Shown here: piece after piece, positions 48,176-53,926 of the stretch | Position numbering within the stretch: the first letter of the stretch is position 1 | Layout of the letters: every line of letters begins with the position of its first letter | Assembly: GCA_947382875.1 (NCBI GenBank) | Contig: CANDBG010000012.1 | Span: 1 to 53,926, forward strand | Origin: an uncultured Oscillibacter sp. | GTDB lineage: Bacteria; Bacillota; Clostridia; Oscillospirales; Oscillospiraceae | Length of the DNA: 53,926 bases | Reading direction: 5' to 3' | The notes under the pieces: generated by a model | What the model was told of the DNA's origin: nothing | The model's input: the letters and a program-made list of their open reading frames with translations, nothing else | Database searches by the model: none | Program-made: the position numbers and the translations under genes

Positions 48176-48394
48176 TTATATGTTGATTACGCAGTCGGGT
48201 TCGATTTTTTTGCAGGTGGCGACGACTTCTTGCATGATGGTATCAAAACGAGCGTCGTCGGCGTCAATGGTCAGCTTCTGCCCCATAAAACTTACCGTGG
48301 CATCCCGTACGCCATCAATTTTCTTGATCGCTGCCTCCATCTTTGCCGCACAATTCGCACAGTCTAAATCCGTAAGTTTATACCGCTTTTTCAT
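48176..48394 (-). CDS. HMA-domain heavy-metal-binding protein
   Basis: 72 residues from the ATG at 48394, eight bases after AGGAGG (ATG 48400 is too close to it). A single ferredoxin-like HMA domain: YKLTDLDCANCAAKMEAA with the metal-binding CANC pair (residues ~11-14), KIDGVRDATVSFMGQKLTI. It corresponds to the N-terminal metal-sensing domain missing from the P-type ATPase at 45520-47442 and probably passes metal to it. It starts 20 bases after the ArsR gene and is co-transcribed. Confidence 0.92.
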   Translation of the reverse strand: MKKRYKLTDLDCANCAAKMEAAIKKIDGVRDATVSFMGQKLTIDADDARFDTIMQEVVATCKKIEPDCVINI

Positions 48395-48414
48395 TTTCAT
48401 TACCTCCTGAAATT

Positions 48415-48777
48415 TCATTCGCAAACGTGCGCTAAACCTTGATTGATCATCGTCTTTACATGGTCGTCCGCCAGGGAATAAAATACCGTCTTTCCATCCC
48501 GCCGCGACTTCACTAAACGCGCATTCTTTAACGCCCGAAGCTGATGCGAAATGGCCGATTGCGTCATCCCTAACAACAACGCAATGTCACAAACACACAT
48601 CTCGGACTCGAACAACACATACAAAATCCGTATGCGTGTCGAATCGCCAAAAATCCGAAACAGCTCTGTCAAATCATAAAGCGTATCCTCGTTCGGCATC
48701 TCTTTGCGTACCCGTTCCACAACATCCTCATGGGCATGTATGAAATCACAGCACTCCACAGTATAACGGTCCTGCAT
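48415..48777 (-). CDS. ArsR/SmtB family metal-responsive repressor (CadC-like)
   Basis: 120 residues, ATG at 48777 with AAAGGAGG. Winged helix with MTQSAISHQLRALKNARLV. Metal sites: the alpha3-type CVCD motif in ESEMCVCDIALLL with an N-terminal CC pair (VECCDF), as in CadC Cd/Pb sensors, and the alpha5-type zinc site DDHVKTMINQGLAHVCE. Apo-protein binds the operator at 48803-48816 and represses; metal binding releases it. Heads the arsR-hma-ATPase operon. Confidence 0.93.
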   Translation of the reverse strand: MQDRYTVECCDFIHAHEDVVERVRKEMPNEDTLYDLTELFRIFGDSTRIRILYVLFESEMCVCDIALLLGMTQSAISHQLRALKNARLVKSRRDGKTVFYSLADDHVKTMINQGLAHVCE

Positions 48778-48802
48778 AAGCACCTCCTTTTTGCTGTTCA
48801 AT

Positions 48803-48851
48803 TGAGCAATTGTTCATACGTTCATTATATACGCTTTTCTATGTTTGTCAA
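48803..48851 (-). promoter_or_regulatory. Promoter and ArsR operator
   Basis: On the minus strand TTGACA (48846-48851), 16-base spacer, TATAAT (48824-48829). The 14-base palindrome TGAGCAATTGTTCA (48803-48816), one mismatch from perfect, lies just after the start site and matches the TGAACA-NN-TGTTCA type bound by CadC/CzrA proteins. Confidence 0.8.
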
Positions 48852-48884
48852 GACCTTTTTGCAGAAACCCCTATTTATCGCTCA

Positions 48885-49349
48885 TTAAAGCCGGTTTTCT
48901 CCTGGAGCGTATTTCTTTATAAGTACCTTTTCGCCAGGAAGCGCCCGGAAAATTTCCTGCAGGGCTCTCTTCCCAAACTCTTGAACGCGGTCTCCTGGCG
49001 AGAGCTGATACGGATATTCTTTCCAAACCGTAACGTACAAATTCCAGACAATTCCTTCTTCCGGAAACTTTACGCGTCCATTGGTTTCTTGATTGGGATA
49101 CAACTGTAAAAACAAATTACTGGGACGATGATTATAAATATAGATATGGTCGTATTCCGGCGGCTCTGCATCCGGAGTGGAACGCCCGAAGGGTCCAGTA
49201 CTTTTTCTCAATTTTCGCTTTCTGGGGATGCGGGAATCGTTGATTTCTTCAGCAATCTTACTAAGAGCCTTTTCAAAAATCTTTACGAGTTCTTTTTCCG
49301 GTAAATCGCCTGTTTTTAATCCGTACTCAAACATACCATATTCAAACAT
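48885..49349 (-). CDS. Hypothetical protein with duplicated start
   Basis: 154 residues, ATG at 49349 with AGGAGG upstream. The first ten residues are a duplication (MFEYG MFEYG), giving two possible starts 15 bases apart. Middle region contains SRIPRKRKLRKSTGPFG and YDHIYIYNHRPSNLFLQLYPN; the end reads VLIKKYAPGENRL. No membrane helix or signal; family not recognised. It stands alone between the arsR promoter and the tRNA gene. Confidence 0.75.
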   Translation of the reverse strand: MFEYGMFEYGLKTGDLPEKELVKIFEKALSKIAEEINDSRIPRKRKLRKSTGPFGRSTPDAEPPEYDHIYIYNHRPSNLFLQLYPNQETNGRVKFPEEGIVWNLYVTVWKEYPYQLSPGDRVQEFGKRALQEIFRALPGEKVLIKKYAPGENRL

Positions 49350-49499
49350 ACTTGCAGCCTCCTGATTTCAATTTGTGATGATGTCATTTTAGTACGTCAT
49401 ATTTGCTTTGTCTATAATTTTCATGTTAAACAAATTTCCTTGCGCATGAAGACGTTGAGTCGCTTTCGGATATTTTTTCATAAAATGCAAAATTAACTC

Positions 49500-49528
49500 T
49501 TGCAATTTGAGACCGGGTGTGTTATAGT
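49500..49528 (+). promoter_or_regulatory. Promoter for tRNA-Pro
   Basis: TTGCAA (49500-49505), 17-base spacer, TATAGT (49523-49528), 32 bases before the tRNA. Confidence 0.7.
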
Positions 49529-49559
49529 AAAAAAGCTATCTGAGGGAATGATAAAAGAT

Positions 49560-49635
<76 letters not shown>

Positions 49636-49643
49636 GTGAGAAA

Positions 49644-49674
49644 GTCTGTAACCGCAATGGTTACAGGCTTTTTT
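49644..49674 (+). terminator. Terminator after tRNA-Pro
   Basis: CTGTAACC (49646-49653) and GGTTACAG (49659-49666), extended by flanking A/T and G/C pairs, followed by TTTTTT. Confidence 0.85.
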
Positions 49675-49721
49675 CTCACCTGTTTTCCAGGCGGTTTCCC
49701 TTATTTTTTCCCTTATTCGAT

Positions 49722-50927
49722 TTAACCACCGGAAACGCCCTGGATAAACTTTTCCATCCGTTCCGCACTGGCTCGCTTCATTTCCTCGGTGACGTGTCCA
49801 TAAACGTCCAGCGTAAATGCGGCGGTATGGTGTCCGAGGTTGCTTTGCACCGTCTTAATATCGTCCCCGGCCCGGAGCGAGGCCACGGCATAGCTATGGC
49901 GGAGGTCATGCAGACGTGCACCCGGCAGACCAATGGAGGCCGCCAGACGCTTGAAATTGTGGTAAACTGTATTCGGAGAAAGGCGGTGTCCCACATCGTC
50001 CGTAAATACAAAGCCCTCGTCCTGCCAGAGCGGACCAGCCTTTAACCGTGCTTCCGTCTGCTGGACCTTATGCCGTTTCAAAGCGTCCACCACAAAGGCG
50101 GCGGCGGTAATCATGCGGCCTTTACTGTTTTTCGTAGGTACGAGGCGAAAGTCGCCAGACTGTCCCGGAACCTGTTGAAGCTGTTTGTTGACGAGAATCG
50201 TCCCACGGTCCAAGTCAACACAGTCCCAAGTCAGACCGCAAACTTCACCACGACGCAAGCCAGTGAACAGCGTTACCAGATAAACCACTTCAAAGCGGTG
50301 TCCCTGGATAGCTTTCATAAAGGCCCGAATCGCTTCATCATCCAGCGGCTTGATTTCTTTCCGCTCCACCTTGGGCAGTTCACAAGCGGCGGTAGGATTT
50401 GTGTGCAGATAGCCTATCGCAATCGCCTGTTGCAAAGCCTTATGGAGAATCCCATGGACACATTTAATGGTCTTTGGGGACAGTCCAAGCTTATTCCCAT
50501 GAGCTGTTCCAAGGTCATTGTAAAACTTCTGAACCGTGTGGGTTTTCAGCTTGTCGAGCCTTACACTTCCCAGAGCTGGCTTGAGATGGTTATTGACGTG
50601 CTGGGTATAATTCAGGACTGTGTATGGCTTTACGCCTTTTAAGTAGGTTTCCAGCCAAATGTCAAGCCATTCTCCCACGGTCATCTTAGAGGGCTCCTGA
50701 TAGGTTCCATTGTCCACGTCCAGGGACATTTGCTTTAGCTTCTGGGCGACTTCCTTTTGGGTTTTTCCGGTAATGGACTTTTGAAGCTGTCTCCCTGTGC
50801 CGGGGTCATACCCCACGGTACAGCGGGCCTCCCAGTAGGTATATTCTCTTCCGTTTTTTGTGACAGTTTTCTTGCGAATTGTACCGTTGCCGTTTGCGGC
50901 GCGGCTCATGGTTTTCTTGCGTGGCAT
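49722..50927 (-). CDS. int: Tyrosine-type site-specific integrase
   Basis: 401 residues, ATG at 50927 nine bases after AAGGAGG. N-terminal AP2-like arm-binding part (NGREYTYWEARCTVGYDPGTG), SAM-like core-binding domain (MTVGEWLDIWLETYLKGVKP), and catalytic domain with LFTGLRRGEVCGLTW (Arg), HDLRHSYAV (His-x-x-Arg), LGHHTAAFTLDVYGHV (His and nucleophilic Tyr). This is the Tn916/phage integrase type. It would recombine the tRNA-Pro end with the element's att site. Its 3' end lies only 86 bases from the tRNA. Confidence 0.95.
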   Translation of the reverse strand: MPRKKTMSRAANGNGTIRKKTVTKNGREYTYWEARCTVGYDPGTGRQLQKSITGKTQKEVAQKLKQMSLDVDNGTYQEPSKMTVGEWLDIWLETYLKGVKPYTVLNYTQHVNNHLKPALGSVRLDKLKTHTVQKFYNDLGTAHGNKLGLSPKTIKCVHGILHKALQQAIAIGYLHTNPTAACELPKVERKEIKPLDDEAIRAFMKAIQGHRFEVVYLVTLFTGLRRGEVCGLTWDCVDLDRGTILVNKQLQQVPGQSGDFRLVPTKNSKGRMITAAAFVVDALKRHKVQQTEARLKAGPLWQDEGFVFTDDVGHRLSPNTVYHNFKRLAASIGLPGARLHDLRHSYAVASLRAGDDIKTVQSNLGHHTAAFTLDVYGHVTEEMKRASAERMEKFIQGVSGG

Positions 50928-50950
50928 TGATTAAAACCTCCTTCAAAATG

Positions 50951-50993
50951 CCACGCGGGGAATCCTGCATTTGTAATTATATCCCCCGCGTGG
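50951..50993. other. Hairpin between excisionase and integrase genes
   Basis: CCACGCGGGG (50951-50960) and CCCCGCGTGG (50984-50993), a perfect 10-bp inverted repeat with a 23-base AT-rich loop, immediately upstream of the integrase ribosome site. Possible terminator-like brake, recombinase arm site or operator. Confidence 0.5.
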
Positions 50994-51010
50994 AGTATCG
51001 TCAAGTGCTG

Positions 51011-51208
51011 TCAAGCAGCCTTTTTCAGCGTTTTGAGGTAGTCCAGAAAGGATTGCTTTTCAATTCGGATTTGACCAGCCACACGCAGCACGCACAGCGA
51101 TCTTGTGCGGGCCACGTTGTAGGCTTTGTTCCGGCTGATTTGCAGGACGTCCGCTAAATCTGATACAGTCATCAATGCGGGAAGCTCGTCAAACGATTTG
51201 TAGCTCAC
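51011..51208 (-). CDS. xis: Excisionase / helix-turn-helix DNA-binding protein
   Basis: 65 residues; start ATG at 51208 overlaps the stop of the translocase gene. Winged-helix (MerR/excisionase-like) motif LMTVSDLADVLQISRNKAYNVA followed by RVAGQIRIEKQSFLDYL (each quoted in part of the whole). Such proteins direct integrase toward excision. Its position just before int supports this; a purely regulatory role is possible. Confidence 0.9.
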   Translation of the reverse strand: MSYKSFDELPALMTVSDLADVLQISRNKAYNVARTRSLCVLRVAGQIRIEKQSFLDYLKTLKKAA

Positions 51209-52197
51209 GAAAGACCGCCTCCCTTTTTTGAAAGTGCATTTTCAAAGGCATACCCTTGGAACATAGTTCCATCGTTCAGGTTACAGAGGAAACGGCCCGG
51301 AATGTCCTTGGGCAGAGCGGCGGCATCCCCGTTATCCAGAATGATTTGGGAAAGTACCAAGTCCGCCCTTCCACAAATCCGAATATCAAGATTGTTCTTG
51401 ATTTGCCCGGGCAGGACGTTCGCATCGGGTCGCTGAGTCGCCAGCACCAAATGGATTCCAAAGGCTCGGCCAAGGCGGGCAATGGTGGACAGCTTTCCCA
51501 CAATGGCAGTCACCAGCTCCTTGATGGGCTTGTCCAGGCCCGCCGTGTCGGTCAGCTCGCCTATCTCATCACAGGCAATCATAATACGCGGCATCGCTTC
51601 TTCTGGATAGCGGCGGTTGTACTCATCCAGGGAGGCGCAGGGCTGGGCGCGGTCCTGTAAGGTACTCTTTCGGGATTCCAGGATTCCGGTCAGGTAGGAG
51701 AGCATCGTCAACGCGCTTTCCCGGCTGTCGGCATAATCGCACATTTTTTCCTGCCAGGAACGAGGGAAGTCGATACCGCCTTTCAAGTCCATCAGATAGA
51801 CCTTGTAATTTTTTGCCAATGCCTGGGCAATGATGGATTTGACGAGGCAGGTCTTACCGCTTCCCGTACTGCCTCCAATGAGCATATGCGGTGTAAGGGC
51901 AAGGTCTACGGTCAGAGGGCCGTCCAGTGTTTGGCCCAAGGCAATCCTGGAATTGCCTCTCGGCAGTTTAGGGAGTTCCGCCCTTGTTGGCAGCTTGGTA
52001 TTGCCGGGGGCGGTACGGAGTTGAATATACCGCTTGTCCGGTCCTTCCTCAATACGGGTGATACGGCGGTTGATGGCGGCTTCCAGCTTGTCCTTACGGT
52101 CGGAAAACTCCGTCAGGGGGATTCCGCCGGAGATGAGCAGGAGGGTGCTGTCCTTGTCGGAGACCACCACAGGCGGTTCCCCCGCCTTGTTTGTCAA
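51205..52197 (-). CDS. FtsK/SpoIIIE-domain DNA translocase (TcpA-like coupling protein)
   Basis: 330 residues if started at the TTG at 52197, which overlaps the preceding stop (52194); the longer frame to 52305 runs antisense-free through the upstream gene in another frame and was rejected. Motor with Walker A IGGSTGSGKTCLVKS and Walker B RIMIACDEIGELTD, plus LARLGRAFGIHLVLATQRPD, typical of FtsK-family motors. In integrative elements such proteins couple the DNA to the transfer machinery. It lacks an N-terminal membrane part, which the next gene upstream may provide. Confidence 0.9.
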   Translation of the reverse strand: MTNKAGEPPVVVSDKDSTLLLISGGIPLTEFSDRKDKLEAAINRRITRIEEGPDKRYIQLRTAPGNTKLPTRAELPKLPRGNSRIALGQTLDGPLTVDLALTPHMLIGGSTGSGKTCLVKSIIAQALAKNYKVYLMDLKGGIDFPRSWQEKMCDYADSRESALTMLSYLTGILESRKSTLQDRAQPCASLDEYNRRYPEEAMPRIMIACDEIGELTDTAGLDKPIKELVTAIVGKLSTIARLGRAFGIHLVLATQRPDANVLPGQIKNNLDIRICGRADLVLSQIILDNGDAAALPKDIPGRFLCNLNDGTMFQGYAFENALSKKGGGLS

Positions 52198-52526
52198 TCC
52201 GGCCCGTACATATCGTGGGACAGCTCTCTTGCATGGCGTGGCGTTGCGCTGAACATTACCAACAGGAAATACAGGACCAAGGCCAGAGGCGGGACACAAA
52301 TCCAAATAAGCGGCGCGGTGAGACTTGCCGCCAGAGGCCCCAGGCCCAGGAATACGGGGTAGTTCCCCAGGAACAGAACGAGCAGGGTGGCGTATAAGGC
52401 GCTTGCCGCGATACGGGAGGGGTGTTCCCTCATGGCGGAAAACCCCGCCCGGAGGCGTACTTTTGCGGCCCGGAGCTGACTTTCAAGAGCCAGCTCGCCG
52501 GGGTTATTGGTGTAATTATTTTTCAT
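52194..52526 (-). CDS. Small membrane protein of the element
   Basis: 110 residues, ATG at 52526 with AAGGAGG upstream. Two hydrophobic segments (ASALYATLLVLFLGNYPVFLG and APLIWICVPPLALVLYFLLVM, both near 20 residues) follow a basic N-terminus. It is directly coupled to the FtsK-like gene (stop/start overlap TTGA) and resembles the membrane-spanning N-terminal part of TcpA/FtsK proteins, so the two may form one split coupling protein (inference). Confidence 0.85.
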   Translation of the reverse strand: MKNNYTNNPGELALESQLRAAKVRLRAGFSAMREHPSRIAASALYATLLVLFLGNYPVFLGLGPLAASLTAPLIWICVPPLALVLYFLLVMFSATPRHARELSHDMYGPD

Positions 52527-52680
52527 CTTTGGAACCTCCTTTAGAATGTTTTAGGTTGTAGTAGGGGTCTATGCACCGCATACTGGATGGAAGAATGTCC
52601 TCAAACTCAAGCGGCGGATAGGGGTTGTCCTCTTCCGAGAACGGCATATAGTCCATCTGGCAGCTAAAATCTTCGTTCAT
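52516..52680 (-). CDS. Small acidic protein of the element
   Basis: 54 residues, ATG at 52680 with AAAGGAGG eight bases upstream. Sequence MNEDFSCQMDYMPFSEEDNP then PLEFEDILPSSMRCIDPYYN; acidic with no recognised family. Overlaps the next gene's start by 11 bases, so it belongs to the same operon. Small proteins of this type are common beside Rep in such elements. Confidence 0.75.
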   Translation of the reverse strand: MNEDFSCQMDYMPFSEEDNPYPPLEFEDILPSSMRCIDPYYNLKHSKGGSKDEK

Positions 52681-52693
52681 AAAATAACCTCCT

Positions 52694-53610
52694 TTAGAAC
52701 GGTAATTCTTCGTCATCTTCGGTATCGTCGGTTTCTTCAAAGCCCGGAATTTCAAGCTGGGTCTTGTTGTCCGCTTCCGGCTGCGGATTGCTGGCTGTTT
52801 CTGGCCGTGGATTGCTGTCTGCTTCCGGTTGCGGGTTGCAGTCCGCCTCAATCTCGCGGAGGATATTCATACTGCTGACGCTTGTATGAGGATCCATAGT
52901 CACACCGCGCACATAGGACTTTACCGGGTTTGCTGTGGTGTCCTTGGCCTCAAACTTGTGGATTTCGAGATTATATTTTTCGGTTTTAATGGTATCTTTT
53001 GTGACCAGCCAGATTTCATTGAGGCGGCGGTAGAGTTGTTCCGCGCTGTCACTGTCGGAAAGTCTGTAATTCTTTACAAAACACCAGGGATGCTCCACCG
53101 TTGTAATGAAAATGTACTCGCATTGCAGGACCTTATCATGGTATCTGGAATGGACGGGCGTGCTGTAATGCGGGTCCAGGACCTTCAAGAGCTCTTCATA
53201 GGAAAAGGTATTGGAGCGCAGGTCGTCCAAAATGACGGCGGATTCTCCGCGATACTTGGAAAGCGGGTCTTTCCCGGTGGCGGACATATAGACCGTCAGC
53301 CCCAGCTTTTCCGCATAGAGGCGGCAGAGGGTGGTTTTTCCCGTCCCGGTGTCTCCATAGGCCCATATGACGGTGCAGGACCTTTTCCCATCGGTGGCCT
53401 TTGCCCTGGCTTGTTCGGCGTACTCCCAGGCGCGGGCGATTTGGTTCCCGTGCCTGGCATAAGTAACAGGGTCGATGTACGCGTCATAGTTCCATGGAGT
53501 GATGGTGCCGTCCGCGCACTGTTCCAGGATTTTGGTAAAGGACGCTTTTTGCGTTTCTGCCGCAAAGAAAGTGTCATCGCCAGTGATAAAATGACAGAAA
53601 ACGCCGAGGA
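52694..53610 (-). pseudogene. Rep protein fragment, SF3-type helicase domain (CRESS-like), N-terminus missing
   Basis: About 300 residues are readable. Superfamily 3-like helicase: Walker A WAYGDTGTGKTTLC, Walker B ESAVILDDLRS, sensor YIFITTVEHPWC, as in bacterial and viral CRESS-DNA Rep proteins. Before it lies ILEQCADGTITPWNYDAYID, typical of the region linking the HUH nuclease to the helicase. The HUH endonuclease domain is absent: the frame passes at ~53610 into a transposase-type sequence and there is no ATG, GTG or TTG in a credible position. The C-terminal tail has four copies of a short ASNPQPEAD-like repeat. Probably inactive unless the N-terminal part is elsewhere. Confidence 0.75.
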
Positions 53611-53694
53611 AAAAATGTAGTTTAGTGGCGGAGGAGGAGAAAAAAAGATAGACTCCCAATAGGACGGAAAAGCGTTCGGAAAGGGAGTTTGGAA

Positions 53695-53877
53695 ATGAAA
53701 GGAGCAATATGGATGGACATCCGAAGCGACAGGCAGAAAGGGATGAGCTATGTGGAGCTGGGTCGGAAGTACCACGAGGTTTTGGACCATATCTTCTCGG
53801 AAGAGGCCAAATCCAAGCGGAAACGGGCATATGAAAAACAAATTCACTGGATAGCTCTTAGCGGCTTTGCTGCTTAG
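53695..53877 (+). pseudogene. IS21-like transposase fragment
   Basis: ATG at 53695 after GGGAG; 60 residues. The start MKGAIWMDIRSDRQKGMSYV is like the N-terminal region of clostridial IS21-family IstA transposases, which continue with the GRKYH...DPRTAKKY recognition helix. Here GRKYH is followed by EVLDHIFSEEAKSKRKRAYE, of unclear origin, possibly IstB-like, and the frame stops. This looks like an internally deleted IS remnant inserted in the rep gene. Confidence 0.5.
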
Positions 53878-53882
53878 AGCTA
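53852..53882. terminator. Hairpin at the end of the IS fragment
   Basis: TAGCTCTTAGCGGC (53852-53865) and GCTGCTTAGAGCTA (53869-53882) pair with two mismatches; no T tract follows. A second short hairpin CCCCC-TTG-CGGGG lies downstream. Either a terminator or part of the element's end. Confidence 0.4.
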
Positions 53883-53926
53883 TCGCGTCCCCCTTGCGGG
53901 GAGATGTCCGGCTTCCCCATCAAGAA

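Larger units (their letters stand above)
49636..53926. mobile_element. Integrative mobilizable/conjugative element (left end to beyond the window)
   Basis: Adjacent to the tRNA-Pro 3' end and containing, on the minus strand, Rep fragment, small protein, membrane protein, FtsK/TcpA-like translocase, excisionase and tyrosine integrase in the typical order. The other end and any direct repeat of the tRNA 3' sequence lie beyond 53926, so the attachment core cannot be confirmed here. Confidence 0.8.

Noticed and set aside
53296-53847. 183-residue minus frame overlapping the rep fragment and IS remnant
   Set aside because: It is out of frame with the helicase motifs and antisense to the transposase-like start.

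Overview
The window looks like chromosomal DNA of a low-GC-lineage but moderately GC-rich anaerobic Firmicute, most plausibly a gut Clostridium-class bacterium of the Oscillospiraceae type. The supporting signs are strong AGGAGG ribosome binding sites, SLH-domain and collagen-like surface proteins, a DnaD/DnaI primosome pair, two DegV proteins, a DUF1576 transporter-like protein, a TM1266-family hydrogenase-system regulator and a chromosomal VanG-type cluster. The family-level placement is inference; no rRNA gene is present.

Layout. 1-1.8 kb: a collagen-like surface protein running off the left edge, an unrecognised plus-strand gene and an RNHCP protein. 1.9-5.6 kb (minus): DegV, then an ABC importer (binding lipoprotein, permease, ATPase) in one operon with a TM1266-type regulator. 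5.7-10.4 kb: cupin, small membrane protein, DUF1576 protein, a low-molecular-weight phosphatase-like/SGNH hydrolase fusion, and an SLH protein. 10.6-17.8 kb (minus): a tightly packed set with LUD protein, lipoprotein, type Ic aspartate aminotransferase, radical SAM protein, a TetM-like GTPase fused to a YacP/Rae1-like NYN nuclease, an LspA-like protein and a small protein. 17.8-23 kb (minus): DUF3781, a topoisomerase IV-like A and B pair, and an XRE regulator between them with a palindromic operator. 23.4-26.9 kb (plus): second DegV, DnaD, DnaI and a lipoprotein.

27-34.9 kb: NifX-like protein, AGCS sodium:alanine symporter, GH19-like wall hydrolase plus bactofilin, a membrane protein, then ApbE / NusG-domain-II / Gx transporter and a CbbX/SpoVK-type AAA ATPase. 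34.9-41 kb (minus): a vanRS-vanG-vanXY-vanT glycopeptide-resistance type cluster. 41-45.5 kb (plus): membrane protein, membrane-anchored M3-like peptidase, S41 protease with SLH-like end. 45.5-48.8 kb (minus): metal P-type ATPase, separate HMA metallochaperone and ArsR/CadC regulator with operator, interrupted by copies of a hairpin-rich intergenic repeat also found upstream of vanG.

49.5-53.9 kb: tRNA-Pro(GGG) with an integrated element whose integrase lies beside the tRNA 3' end, followed by excisionase, FtsK/TcpA-type translocase, a membrane protein, a small protein and a CRESS-like Rep helicase that has lost its N-terminus where a degraded IS21-like fragment begins. The most unusual items are the GTPase-NYN nuclease fusion, the phosphatase-like fusion that lacks both catalytic residues, the XRE-controlled divergent promoter between the topoisomerase genes, and the dispersed repeat family.
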